Part shown: in pieces, positions 23,875 through 31,150 of the stretch
How positions within the stretch are numbered: the first letter of the stretch is position 1
Layout: every line of letters begins with the position of its first letter
Virus record (IMG/VR): IMGVR_UViG_3300031825_000361
Span: 1 to 40,203 of that record
DNA: 40,203 nucleotides
Strand: one strand, 5' to 3'
From: a virus
Translations under genes and position numbers: made by a program
Notes under the pieces: generated by a model
Told to the model about the DNA's origin: nothing
The model's database searches: none
The model's input: only the letters and a program-made list of their open reading frames with translations

Positions 23875-24774
23875 TCAGCACCCCCTGATCACTTGCGCGT
23901 CCACCTGCGGCCAGCCGGCGCGGGCGGCGGCGTTCATGGCGCGGCACACCAGGTTGTTCACCACCAGCGGGTGGCACATGCTGCGCGCGTCGCTGGCCTT
24001 GCCGCCGCGCGGGATGCGGATCAGCCGGGCGCGGATGGCGTCGGCCGCGTCGGGGGCGAACACGTCCTCGTACTTCAGCTCGAAGCGGGCGAACTTGTGG
24101 CGCAGGTAGCCCTCCAGCTCGGCGTCCAGCGGGTCCAGTTCGACCACCTCGCAGCGCTGCGCCACCTCGCGCACCTCGGCGTTCTGGCTGGAGAGGCGGT
24201 CGCGCAGCTCGGGCTGGCCGATCAGTGCCACGCCCAGCAGCCGCTGCATGCCGTCCTTGAGTTCCAGGAAGCGCTTGAGGTGCTTGAGCGTGGCGGTGGG
24301 CAGGCCGTGCGCCTCCTCGATCAGGAGCAGATGCCGGCGACCGGCGCGCCGGCTGGCCTTGAGCAACTGGTGCACCTGCTCGAAGCGGGCCTGGGGCGAG
24401 CTCTTGACCTTGAGCTGCGGGTCCAGCGCGGAGGCGATCGCCTCGGCGATGTGGCTCGACTTCAGGGTCTTGCCCTTCTGGTCGTTCTGCTCCATGGCCA
24501 GCACATAGGGGCGGATGACCACCACGTCGCGCTGGTCCGTCTTGAGGCGCTCCTCCAGGTCCTCGGCCAGCGTGGACTTGCCGGCGCCGCTCTCGCCGAC
24601 CACGGCCAGGAAGCCGTGGTGAACGGCGCAGTCCATCAGCGTGGCGCGCACGTAGCGCACGCTGGGCGTCTGGAACACGTCGTCGGGCGATTGCACGTCG
24701 TCCACAAAGGGACTGCGCGGCAGGTTGAAGTGACGCTTCGCGTCCGGGGTCAGGGATTGGTTTTCCAGTAGCAT
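23875..24774 (-). CDS. Possible short form of B from an internal start
   Basis: The ATG at codon 96 (24774) follows GAGGAGGAAACC, a strong ribosome site, exactly at the junction between linker and ATPase. It would give a 299-aa AAA protein without the helix-turn-helix. This could be an alternative product, or the mark of an HTH domain fused onto an older B gene. Confidence 0.4.
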   Translation of the reverse strand: MLLENQSLTPDAKRHFNLPRSPFVDDVQSPDDVFQTPSVRYVRATLMDCAVHHGFLAVVGESGAGKSTLAEDLEERLKTDQRDVVVIRPYVLAMEQNDQKGKTLKSSHIAEAIASALDPQLKVKSSPQARFEQVHQLLKASRRAGRRHLLLIEEAHGLPTATLKHLKRFLELKDGMQRLLGVALIGQPELRDRLSSQNAEVREVAQRCEVVELDPLDAELEGYLRHKFARFELKYEDVFAPDAADAIRARLIRIPRGGKASDARSMCHPLVVNNLVCRAMNAAARAGWPQVDAQVIRGC

Positions 24775-25059
24775 GGTTTCCTCCTCGGGGGTTTCCGTTT
24801 GGTTGGGGGCTTCAGGGGCGGCCTCGGGCGCTGCAACGCCCGGGGCCAACTTGGTTTCAGGGGCGGCATACAGGGCCAGCAGCTGGGCTGGCGTGGCGCC
24901 ATGGGCGCGCAGGCAGGCATCCAGCTTCCGGCGAGCCTGCGTGGCGCCGCGCGCCGGCCAGGTGCCGCCGGCGATGCGGCTGACGGTGGGCTGGCTCAGG
25001 CCCGTCTCTCGCGCCAGGTCGCGCTGGCTCAGGCCCAGGGCTTCGAGGACGGCTTTCAT
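23875..25059 (-). CDS. B: Transposition ATPase B with N-terminal HTH (BcepMu/ExeA-like AAA type)
   Basis: A 394-aa protein. Residues 1-50 form a helix-turn-helix (LSQRDLARETGLSQPTVSRIAGG). A Pro/Ala-rich linker follows (70-95). An AAA ATPase has Walker A GESGAGKST at 155-163 and Walker B LLLIEEAH at 244-251, then a sensor-like LIGQPELRDRL. The ATPase resembles ExeA-type proteins used as the B function in BcepMu-type phages. B proteins bind DNA non-specifically, choose the target and stimulate A. It overlaps the transposase stop by 4 bp. Confidence 0.87.
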   Translation of the reverse strand: MKAVLEALGLSQRDLARETGLSQPTVSRIAGGTWPARGATQARRKLDACLRAHGATPAQLLALYAAPETKLAPGVAAPEAAPEAPNQTETPEEETMLLENQSLTPDAKRHFNLPRSPFVDDVQSPDDVFQTPSVRYVRATLMDCAVHHGFLAVVGESGAGKSTLAEDLEERLKTDQRDVVVIRPYVLAMEQNDQKGKTLKSSHIAEAIASALDPQLKVKSSPQARFEQVHQLLKASRRAGRRHLLLIEEAHGLPTATLKHLKRFLELKDGMQRLLGVALIGQPELRDRLSSQNAEVREVAQRCEVVELDPLDAELEGYLRHKFARFELKYEDVFAPDAADAIRARLIRIPRGGKASDARSMCHPLVVNNLVCRAMNAAARAGWPQVDAQVIRGC

Positions 25060-26828
25060 GCGCCGCCTCCCGCCACCACGCGCAGGCCGGCGCGCACCGT
25101 CAGGCGGGCCTGCAGGTCATCGAGCTGGTCCTCGGGCACGCCGTCGGGCCAGCCGTTGCACAGAGTGGCCACCAGCTCGGGGCTCATGGCCACGCCGCGC
25201 GCCACCAGCGCCTTGGCGGCCTCGAACTGGCTGAGCACGCGGGCCGGCGCGGCGGTGGTGCTGACCGTGGTGGCCAGCTCAGTGCCGCGGCGCGGCAGGA
25301 AGGTGCGCTCGGGCGCCTGCTCGATCACCTTGAACGGGTCGATCCGGCCGCCGAACGGCACGGCCTTGGCCTTGCGCTTGGCCTCGGCCTCCGCGTCGGT
25401 GGCGGCGTCCATGGCGAAGCGCTCCACCTCCTTGCGGTTGCCGTCCAGGGCGGTGTCGGCCGGGCGGGCCCAGTCCTCGCCGATCACGTTTCCGTCGGCG
25501 CGGAATCCCGCCTCGTCGCGCACCACCAGCGGGATGGTGTGCAGCGCCTCGTTGCCGTCGGCGTCGGTGTCCACCACGGTGGCGGCGTCCAGCACGTAGG
25601 GGTTCAGAGCAATGCGCAGCTTCTCGCCCACCATCACGCCGGGCACGGCACGCACGTCGAACTCGCGGCCCTTGAACGACACGGTGAGCGTGTCGGTCAC
25701 GGTGCGGGTTTCCGGCTCGTGCGTGAGCAGCTCGCGGCACAGTTCCACCGGCGGGGCCAGGCGCAGCTGCTCGGGCGTGATGGTCAACCACTGGTCGTAG
25801 CGCGTGCGGCCGTGGCGGCTGTGCACCTTGTTGGCGTTGAACCAGCGGGCCCAGCGCTGGGCCTGGGCGTTGAGTTCGGCCAGGTCGCGAACGGGGCTCA
25901 GCCGCAGGCCGGACTCGAAGCTCTTCTCGATCAGGTCGCGCGCCTTCTCCACCTGGCCGGTGGCGCGGGCGTTGCCCGGCGCGTGGGCGATGGTCTTGAC
26001 CTGCAGCCGGCGCGCCAGGTTGGCGAACAGGCCGCTGGTGTTGGCGCTGCCCATGTCCATCATCAGGATGAAGGGCACGCCGTGCAGCGGGTCAGCCTCG
26101 CGCGGCTGGATGGCGGCGATGAAGCTCTCCGCCAGGTTGGCGCCGCTCTCGGCGCCCAGCACGTAGTGCACGAAGATGGCGCCGCTGTGGTGGTCCGTCA
26201 CCTCGTAGGACCAGACGCGGTCGGCCTCGATGCGCTTGAGGTTGCCCGGCTTGTTCTTGTAGAACTTGTCGCGCTCCATCACCTGCAGGCCGCTCTCGGC
26301 CTCGGTGCGGGCGTTCAGGTAGTACAGCACGCACAGCGAGGCGTCGATCTGCCAGACGTGGTTGGGGTGCAGGCTTTTGAGCTCCACCGCCGGGGTGGGC
26401 CGGTTGAGCTGGTCGGGGTGCAGGCCGTAGCTGCGCAGGGCTCGGGCGATGGCGCTGTCCGACAGTGGGCGCAGCTCGCCGGTGGCGGGATCGACGCGCT
26501 CGGCACGCACCTCGCCGTTGGCGCGCATCACCTCCACGGCCTGGCCGATGGACATGAGGCGCTTGTTGGTCTTGCGGTGGCTGACCATCAGCGCGGCGCT
26601 GATGGCGATCGCCTCCTCGCGGCTGAGCGTCACCTCGCCGGCGTCGCTGCGCTGCTTGCGTTCGGGTTTCATGGAGACCTTTCCCAGGTGGCGGTGCAAG
26701 GTGGCCAGGCTGATGCCCAGCTCCTGGCAGGCGGCGGCGTAGACGGCCTGCTTGCCGCCGGCCGGGGCCGCGGCGGCGGCTTGAGCCACTTGCACCAGGC
26801 GTTGCGTGAGCACGGGGTTGATCGGCAT
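25056..26828 (-). CDS. A: DDE transposase A
   Basis: A 590-aa protein. The N-terminal DNA-binding part has a helix-turn-helix near residues 28-50 (AVYAAACQELGISLATLHRHLG). The catalytic core shows Asp162 (VWQIDAS), Asp258 (MMDMGSAN) and Glu294 (GQVEKARD), the last two 35 residues apart as in retroviral-integrase-type transposases. A mu-transposase C-terminal beta-barrel-like segment (FKGREFDVRAVPGVMVGEKLRIALNPY) follows. It is shorter than Mu A (663 aa) and closer to the BcepMu type. It catalyses joining of the phage ends to target DNA. Confidence 0.93.
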   Translation of the reverse strand: MPINPVLTQRLVQVAQAAAAAPAGGKQAVYAAACQELGISLATLHRHLGKVSMKPERKQRSDAGEVTLSREEAIAISAALMVSHRKTNKRLMSIGQAVEVMRANGEVRAERVDPATGELRPLSDSAIARALRSYGLHPDQLNRPTPAVELKSLHPNHVWQIDASLCVLYYLNARTEAESGLQVMERDKFYKNKPGNLKRIEADRVWSYEVTDHHSGAIFVHYVLGAESGANLAESFIAAIQPREADPLHGVPFILMMDMGSANTSGLFANLARRLQVKTIAHAPGNARATGQVEKARDLIEKSFESGLRLSPVRDLAELNAQAQRWARWFNANKVHSRHGRTRYDQWLTITPEQLRLAPPVELCRELLTHEPETRTVTDTLTVSFKGREFDVRAVPGVMVGEKLRIALNPYVLDAATVVDTDADGNEALHTIPLVVRDEAGFRADGNVIGEDWARPADTALDGNRKEVERFAMDAATDAEAEAKRKAKAVPFGGRIDPFKVIEQAPERTFLPRRGTELATTVSTTAAPARVLSQFEAAKALVARGVAMSPELVATLCNGWPDGVPEDQLDDLQARLTVRAGLRVVAGGGA

Positions 26829-26850
26829 GGCGGGCTGGGGGTACGTCCGG

Positions 26851-27780
26851 TTACTGGGCCCACTGCGCCACTTCGCTGGCCAGCTGCTGCGCTGCGGCGG
26901 TGGACACGTCGGGCAGGTTGAACTCCTCGCGCAGGGCGTTCAGGTCGGCCTGCAGCTGGCCGACCAGGCCGGCCATGAAGACCACCTTGTTCGGCGTGTC
27001 GGGCGTGTCGTTCAGGGCGATCAATGCCTGGCGCACACCGCCGCGGATGGCGCCCAGAGCGTCGTTGGCGATGGACGTGGCCTCACGCTGCAGGTTGGCC
27101 AGCGCCTCCTCGGGCGGCAGCTTCTCGATGCGCTTGACCTGCGCGCGCAGCTTGTCCATGGCGGCGTTCTTGTCGCTGAGCACCTTCTCCACGGCGGTCT
27201 TTTCCTCGCGCGTCTCGCGCAGCGCCGCGCGCAGTTCCTTCACGCTCATGGTGGCGATGTCATCGAGCTTGAGCTCGCCGGTCTGGCCGGTCAGCTCCAG
27301 CTCCTCGATCTGCTCGTCGTCGAGGACCAGCATCTCGAACAGCTTGGTCTGGTTGCCTGCGGCCTTCAAAAGCGGCGTTGACGCCGCATTTGAGAACTTG
27401 GCGGCCGAGGCCATGAACCGCTGCGCCACACGAGTTTCGATCCCCAGCACCTCCAGGCGGGCGACGAACTGACCGTGCTGGCAAGCCGCCTTCAACACCG
27501 CCAGCCCACGCCCGACCTCCAGGCAGGCCTCCACGCTGCGGCGCATGTTGGCGCTGATATCGCGCTGGATCAGGTCGGGGTCGGTGCAGTCGGCCGGCAG
27601 CTGGTAGCCCAGCTGGGTGGCCACGGCGCGCACGGCGCTCTCGTGCTGCTGCTGGGCCAGGGCCAGCGCCTGGCCGTCGGCGCGCATCTGTGCCATGGCG
27701 CCTTCGACCTTGCCGGTGTCGAGGCCTCCCTCGGTCATGTCGATCACGTCGGCGGCGATGGGTTTACGTCCTGCGGTCAC
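26851..27780 (-). CDS. Early coiled-coil protein (DUF3102-like)
   Basis: A 309-aa largely helical protein upstream of the transposase. It contains EACLEVGRGLAVLKAACQHGQF and LGIETRVAQRFMASAAKF, the pattern of DUF3102-like phage early proteins. A long coiled coil follows (SVKELRAALRETREEKTAVEKVLSDK, shortened, about 180-215). The ATG at 27780 lies 34 bp after the upstream gene. Possible roles include DNA-binding accessory factor or ParB-like helper; unproven. Confidence 0.78.
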   Translation of the reverse strand: MTAGRKPIAADVIDMTEGGLDTGKVEGAMAQMRADGQALALAQQQHESAVRAVATQLGYQLPADCTDPDLIQRDISANMRRSVEACLEVGRGLAVLKAACQHGQFVARLEVLGIETRVAQRFMASAAKFSNAASTPLLKAAGNQTKLFEMLVLDDEQIEELELTGQTGELKLDDIATMSVKELRAALRETREEKTAVEKVLSDKNAAMDKLRAQVKRIEKLPPEEALANLQREATSIANDALGAIRGGVRQALIALNDTPDTPNKVVFMAGLVGQLQADLNALREEFNLPDVSTAAAQQLASEVAQWAQ

Positions 27781-27814
27781 GTGGGGTTCCTTTCTTGGTT
27801 GTGGTTCGTGGGGT

Positions 27815-28129
27815 TCAGTCGGGCTGCGTCATGAAGCGCGCGCGGCTGTCGTCCAGCCGGCGCTGCGCCCGGTCGATGGCGGTCCAGACCTTGATGGCCT
27901 GCTGCGGCAGACGCGTGGTCAGGCGCCACAGGCCGGTGGCCTCATCGCGCTCAGCCAGGCCGGCGGTGGCCAGGTTGTCCAGGTCGCGGGTGATGACCGG
28001 GGCGCTGCAACCCACGGTCTTGGCCAGGGTGCTCGGCGCCATGCCGTGGACGACGTCGCTGAACAGGGCCAGGATCACCTTCACCAGGCGCTGCTGGGCG
28101 GCGTTTGTGTAGTTGGTCTTGCGGGTCAT
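27815..28129 (-). CDS. Winged-helix DNA-binding early protein
   Basis: A 104-aa protein. Residues 10-75 (QRLVKVILALFSDVVHGMAPSTLAKTVGCSAPVITRDL...GLWRLT) form a winged helix of the IclR N-terminal type. The last 30 residues are an Arg-rich helix. It lies 4 bp downstream of the next HTH gene, so these are co-translated. Likely a regulator or accessory factor of transposition. Confidence 0.78.
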   Translation of the reverse strand: MTRKTNYTNAAQQRLVKVILALFSDVVHGMAPSTLAKTVGCSAPVITRDLDNLATAGLAERDEATGLWRLTTRLPQQAIKVWTAIDRAQRRLDDSRARFMTQPD

Positions 28130-28133
28130 GGGG

Positions 28134-28601
28134 TCAGAACTCCAGTTCGGGCTCGGCGTGGCGCGCCACGTTGGCGCGGTGCCACGCCACTTGTTCCATG
28201 TGGCTGCTCAGAGCGATCACGGTCTCGGCGGGGTCAGAGCCGGGGTTGGCGTAGAAGTCGGTCAGCAGCTGCAGCGCGGCGGCGAAGCCGCTGTTGAGCT
28301 CCACCATGTCGGTCTGCCCGGCACGCCGGCCGGTGGGCAGCTCGATCACCATGCGGCCGGCGCTGGCGGCCAGCCAGTCGCTGGCGAAGTGGCAACCGCA
28401 GGCCAGCTCGTAGGCCGGGATCAGGATGGCCGGCAGGCGGCCCGTGGCCAGCCACTTGTAGAGGCTGTCGTGCGTCACGCCCATGCGGTCGGCGATGCGC
28501 TCGACAGAGAGGTTGGCCCGCTCCTGGGCAAACTCCTTGCACAGGCGCAGCGCCTCGACCAGGCTGTTCGGGCGCACCCGTTTCCAGTTGCGGCGGCTCA
28601 T
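28134..28601 (-). CDS. Early HTH protein
   Basis: A 155-aa protein from an ATG at 28601. The N-terminal half has a helix-turn-helix (LSVERIADRMGVTHDSLYKWLATGRLPA). The C-terminal half is helical (LNSGFAAALQLLTDFYANPG). Its ribosome site GGAGGG and the A of its start codon are contained in an RNA hairpin, so translation may be controlled. The short intergenic region upstream is shared with a divergent plus-strand gene. Confidence 0.78.
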   Translation of the reverse strand: MSRRNWKRVRPNSLVEALRLCKEFAQERANLSVERIADRMGVTHDSLYKWLATGRLPAILIPAYELACGCHFASDWLAASAGRMVIELPTGRRAGQTDMVELNSGFAAALQLLTDFYANPGSDPAETVIALSSHMEQVAWHRANVARHAEPELEF

Positions 28602-28630
28602 TGGAAGGCCCTCCGCGCGGGGGCTTCCAA
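28601..28630 (-). promoter_or_regulatory. Hairpin masking the start of the 28601 gene
   Basis: On the minus-strand RNA, UUGGAAG pairs with CUUCCAA (7 bp). After one mismatch, CCC pairs with the GGG of the GGAGGG ribosome site. The 3' arm ends in the A of the AUG. The arrangement would limit ribosome entry until opened by a protein, by transcript context or by a translating ribosome. Confidence 0.5.
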
Positions 28631-28706
28631 ACAAAAAGCTCGGCTGGGGCTGGTGCGCGACGAGCCCGCTTTGAACAATGAGCCCATCGCAACACGGGAG
28701 GACACG

Positions 28707-28997
28707 ATGGAAGAATTCGACGAACTGGCCGGGCGCATCGAGGGGGTGGCGCGGGCCGTGCTGCTGCTGGCGCAGATGATGGAGCGCGAGACGTGCATGG
28801 ATGGCCTCACGCTGACACGCCAGTGGCGAGAGTCTGTTCCGCCGCAAGACGGTGCGGGCATTGCTGGCACAGCGCGCAAGACCCTGCATGAGCTGGCGCA
28901 GGCGCTGGATGACGCACGTAGCCAGCACCAAGAATCGGTTGCTGCGGCAAGGCGGGAAGATCCGTCGCTGCAGCGGGCGCTGTCACATCGGCCATGA
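28707..28997 (+). CDS. Small plus-strand protein inside the early region
   Basis: A 96-aa acidic helical protein (MEEFDELAGRIEGVARAVLLLAQMM...), with GGGAGG 5 nt before the ATG. It is divergent from the HTH gene at 28601 and convergent with the Ner-like gene. No family recognised. A long leftward transcript from the ner promoter would cover it in antisense, so it is probably expressed under repressed (lysogenic) conditions or from its own promoter. Confidence 0.68.
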   Translation: MEEFDELAGRIEGVARAVLLLAQMMERETCMDGLTLTRQWRESVPPQDGAGIAGTARKTLHELAQALDDARSQHQESVAAARREDPSLQRALSHRP

Positions 28998-29060
28998 CCT
29001 CAGCGCGAAGCGCATCATGGCAATTTGTTACATTGGACGTTGGACGCGTCATGACGGTCC

Positions 29061-29294
29061 TCAGGCGGCGGAGAGCTTGGAGCCGGAGCGGGAGACCTCG
29101 CCATCCTTCAGGCCGAGCTGCACGGCGATGTTGTGTGCATCGCCGCGCAGGCACTTGAGGCGCGGGTTGACCTCGTTGTCCGCCAGGATGGCGATGACCA
29201 GGTTGGGGCTGTAGCGGTTGTCCCTGGCCCAGCCGGAGATCGACCAGCCTTTGCGGGCGAACTCTTCGCGGACCTGCGATCGGGTTTTGAGCAT
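29061..29294 (-). CDS. ner: Ner-like early DNA-binding protein
   Basis: A 77-aa protein from an ATG at 29294, preceded by AGGA. It has the Ner/Nlp layout: MLKTRSQVREEFARKGWSI, then GWARDNRYSPNLVIAILADNE (shortened) and a C-terminal LGL motif. First gene leftward from the early promoter, facing the repressor, exactly the position of ner in Mu. Ner normally turns down both the early and the repressor promoter. An upstream in-frame extension to 29384 is unlikely because it would run through the dyad at 29316. Confidence 0.8.
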   Translation of the reverse strand: MLKTRSQVREEFARKGWSISGWARDNRYSPNLVIAILADNEVNPRLKCLRGDAHNIAVQLGLKDGEVSRSGSKLSAA

Positions 29295-29315
29295 GGTGCT
29301 GCGTCCTGTTTGTTG

Positions 29316-29337
29316 TGCATCAGTTGGCGCTGATGCA
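29316..29337. promoter_or_regulatory. 8-bp-arm dyad in the ner leader
   Basis: TGCATCAG, six bases, CTGATGCA: a perfect 8-bp inverted repeat between the early promoter and the ner start, about 20-40 bp into the transcript. It is probably an operator for Ner or the repressor. Confidence 0.6.
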
Positions 29338-29362
29338 TTTGTTGGTTTGTCTTGTTGTATTG

Positions 29363-29391
29363 ATTCTAGTGCACGTTTGTGCACCTTTCAA
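29363..29391 (-). promoter_or_regulatory. Early promoter with operator in its spacer
   Basis: On the minus strand TTGAAA (29391-29386) and TAGAAT (29368-29363) are separated by exactly 17 bp. The spacer holds GTGCAC-AAAC-GTGCAC, two copies of a self-complementary hexamer. A dimeric repressor bound there would block RNA polymerase. This is the strongest sigma70-like promoter seen in the window and points into ner. Confidence 0.7.
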
Positions 29392-29409
29392 TAATTTATT
29401 GGGGTTCAT

Positions 29410-29850
29410 GTGAGCACTTTTTCTGAGCGCCTGCGCGAGGAGAGGCTGCGGCTTGGCCTGAACCAGACCGAGTTCGCAGAAGCCGCCGGAGTCCAGAAGC
29501 GGGCTCAGGTGAACTACGAGGCCGGAGAACGTCTGCCTGACGCGGGGTACCTGATGGCCGTTGCCGATGCGGGTGTGGACGTGGCATACGTCCTCACCGG
29601 CCAGCGCGAGCCGTCAGCGCCCGCGCTGGATGCGGCCGAGCGTGTGCTGCTGGACAGTTACAGGCGCTGCTCAGTCGATGCCAAGGCCAATCTGATCCAG
29701 ACGGCGGCACTGTTGTCGGCGGGCATGGCGCCGACAAAGGCGAAGGCGGCCAGCGGAGGTATCCAGATCGGCGATATGACCAACAGTGCGCCGGGTGGCG
29801 TTCAGGTAGGTCACGCGGGCGGAAAGGTGAGCATCAAGAAAGGGAGGTAA
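29410..29850 (+). CDS. c: C-type (XRE family) prophage repressor
   Basis: A 146-aa protein from a GTG at 29410. Residues 5-65 form an XRE helix-turn-helix (RLREERLRLGLNQTEFAEAAGVQ...VNYEAGERLPDAGYL). A helical dimerisation-like middle follows. The C-terminal 30 residues are an unusual Gly/Val/Ile stretch (GGIQIGDMTN...GGVQVGHAGGKVSI) that reads like turns of a small beta-solenoid. Divergent from ner, 115 bp apart, with two dyads between. No LexA-like peptidase domain, so not induced by self-cleavage. Confidence 0.83.
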   Translation: MSTFSERLREERLRLGLNQTEFAEAAGVQKRAQVNYEAGERLPDAGYLMAVADAGVDVAYVLTGQREPSAPALDAAERVLLDSYRRCSVDAKANLIQTAALLSAGMAPTKAKAASGGIQIGDMTNSAPGGVQVGHAGGKVSIKKGR

Positions 29851-29853
29851 GCG

Positions 29854-30435
29854 TTGAGGGAGGAGCAGCCAAGCCTGGTCAACATGGGCCACTGCGCAAT
29901 TCAGGTCGGACGAGCGGATGGCGATGTGACCATCGTCCAGATGCCGGCGTCCCCACCGACCGAGTCGGAACTGCAGGCGCGCTTTGAGAGGGCCACCGGC
30001 ATCCGCTGTGGCCGTGCCGTGCGCGAACGGATGGAACACCTGATGGAGAACCACGGCTTCACATCTTGGGAGCTCAGTCGCGCCTGGAAGGCTAGCGCCC
30101 TGGTCTCTGATCGGCAAACCGCGCAGTTACGCAGGGACTTCGGCAGGCTGGACTTGCTGATGGGCTGGACCGGCATGGCCATGGCAACGCTGTACTTCCT
30201 GGCGGGGATGCTTGAGTCCGTTCTTCTGCTGCGTGACGCACTGTTTATGTACATGCCCATCGCCGCAGCCCTGGGATGCCTGCTGTACGTTGGGACACTC
30301 GGGTTCTTCTTCTACGTTTTTATCTGGCCGCAGCACACCGCGAAGAGAGTGACGGTGGCGCTGCAGTCAGCCGAAGCCATCAACCAGAAGGCCGCGATGA
30401 CAGCGGCCGAGGATTCCACCAGGGGGGAGTCATGA
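29854..30435 (+). CDS. Two-TM membrane protein co-expressed with the repressor
   Basis: A 193-aa protein, probably from a TTG at 29854, since AGGGAGG lies about 6-7 nt upstream; an ATG ten codons later lacks such a site. The N-terminus contains CAIQVGRADGDVTIVQ, similar to the repeat pattern at the end of the neighbouring repressor. A helical domain follows. Two membrane spans (LLMGWTGMAMATLYFLAGM and IAAALGCLLYVGTLGFFFY) come before a basic tail. Only 3 bp after the repressor stop. It could be a lysogenic-state membrane protein such as an exclusion factor. Confidence 0.72.
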   Translation: MREEQPSLVNMGHCAIQVGRADGDVTIVQMPASPPTESELQARFERATGIRCGRAVRERMEHLMENHGFTSWELSRAWKASALVSDRQTAQLRRDFGRLDLLMGWTGMAMATLYFLAGMLESVLLLRDALFMYMPIAAALGCLLYVGTLGFFFYVFIWPQHTAKRVTVALQSAEAINQKAAMTAAEDSTRGES

Positions 30436-31022
30436 GGTATTTACACATCTTCGCGGCGTTGGCGGTGGCGCTGGCCGGCCCGGTTTGGGCGATCAACAAA
30501 TGCACCGGGCCGGATGGCAGGCCGGTGTTCCAGGACGCGCCCTGCACAGCGGGCAAGGGGGAAGCGCTCAACGTGCGCCCCGCGTCCGGGCATGGCGCAA
30601 CGACAACCGCCGCCGATGCCCAATACGCCACCGAGAAGATCAAGCGCGACAACGAGATCTCCGAGGCGATCCGGCTGAACCGCCCCCTGGTGGGCATGAC
30701 CATGGCTCAACTGAACCAGGCCATGGGCGCACCGACCAAGATCAACGCCAGCAACGTCGACGGCGTCGCGCACGACCAGCTGATCTACGAACGTCCGAAC
30801 GAGACCTGGTATGTCTACCCTCGGAACGGCATCGTCGGCACGGTCCAGCATCGCCCCGGCGCGCCCCTGGGCACGTCCGCTCGCGAGGCCAGGGCCTGCC
30901 CCTCCGCGCATGAGATCCGCAATCTGGAGACGTCGGCGTCCAGCATCACGCTGTCCGAGGCGCAACGCGCCGGGTTGATGCGGCAGATTCGGGATGCGAA
31001 GAACTGCGGGGCGGGTGGGTGA
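30432..31022 (+). CDS. Secreted DUF4124-like protein (lysogenic-conversion candidate)
   Basis: A 196-aa protein from an ATG at 30432 that overlaps the previous stop (ATGA). A signal peptide (MRYLHIFAALAVALAGPVWA) ends near residue 20. A DUF4124-like motif follows (INKCTGPDGRPVFQDAPC, two Cys likely disulfide-linked). The remainder has PLVGMTMAQLNQAMGAPTKIN and a final Cys. It should act in the periplasm or envelope. Expressed from the repressor operon, so present in the lysogen. Confidence 0.75.
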   Translation: MRYLHIFAALAVALAGPVWAINKCTGPDGRPVFQDAPCTAGKGEALNVRPASGHGATTTAADAQYATEKIKRDNEISEAIRLNRPLVGMTMAQLNQAMGAPTKINASNVDGVAHDQLIYERPNETWYVYPRNGIVGTVQHRPGAPLGTSAREARACPSAHEIRNLETSASSITLSEAQRAGLMRQIRDAKNCGAGG

Positions 31023-31150
31023 AGTTGGCTGGTTGCCGGCCAATCTAACGAAAACGCTGTGCATGGTTGGTCGTGTAGTGCGGTCCTATTTGCTCATGCA
31101 CCACTTCAGCGCAGGAATCTTCACTTTTCGAGAACTTCAAGGAGGTACTA

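Noticed and set aside
29338-29384. Upstream in-frame extension of the Ner-like gene
   Set aside because: It would place coding sequence across the promoter and both dyads; the ATG at 29294 has the ribosome site and the Ner-type N-terminus.
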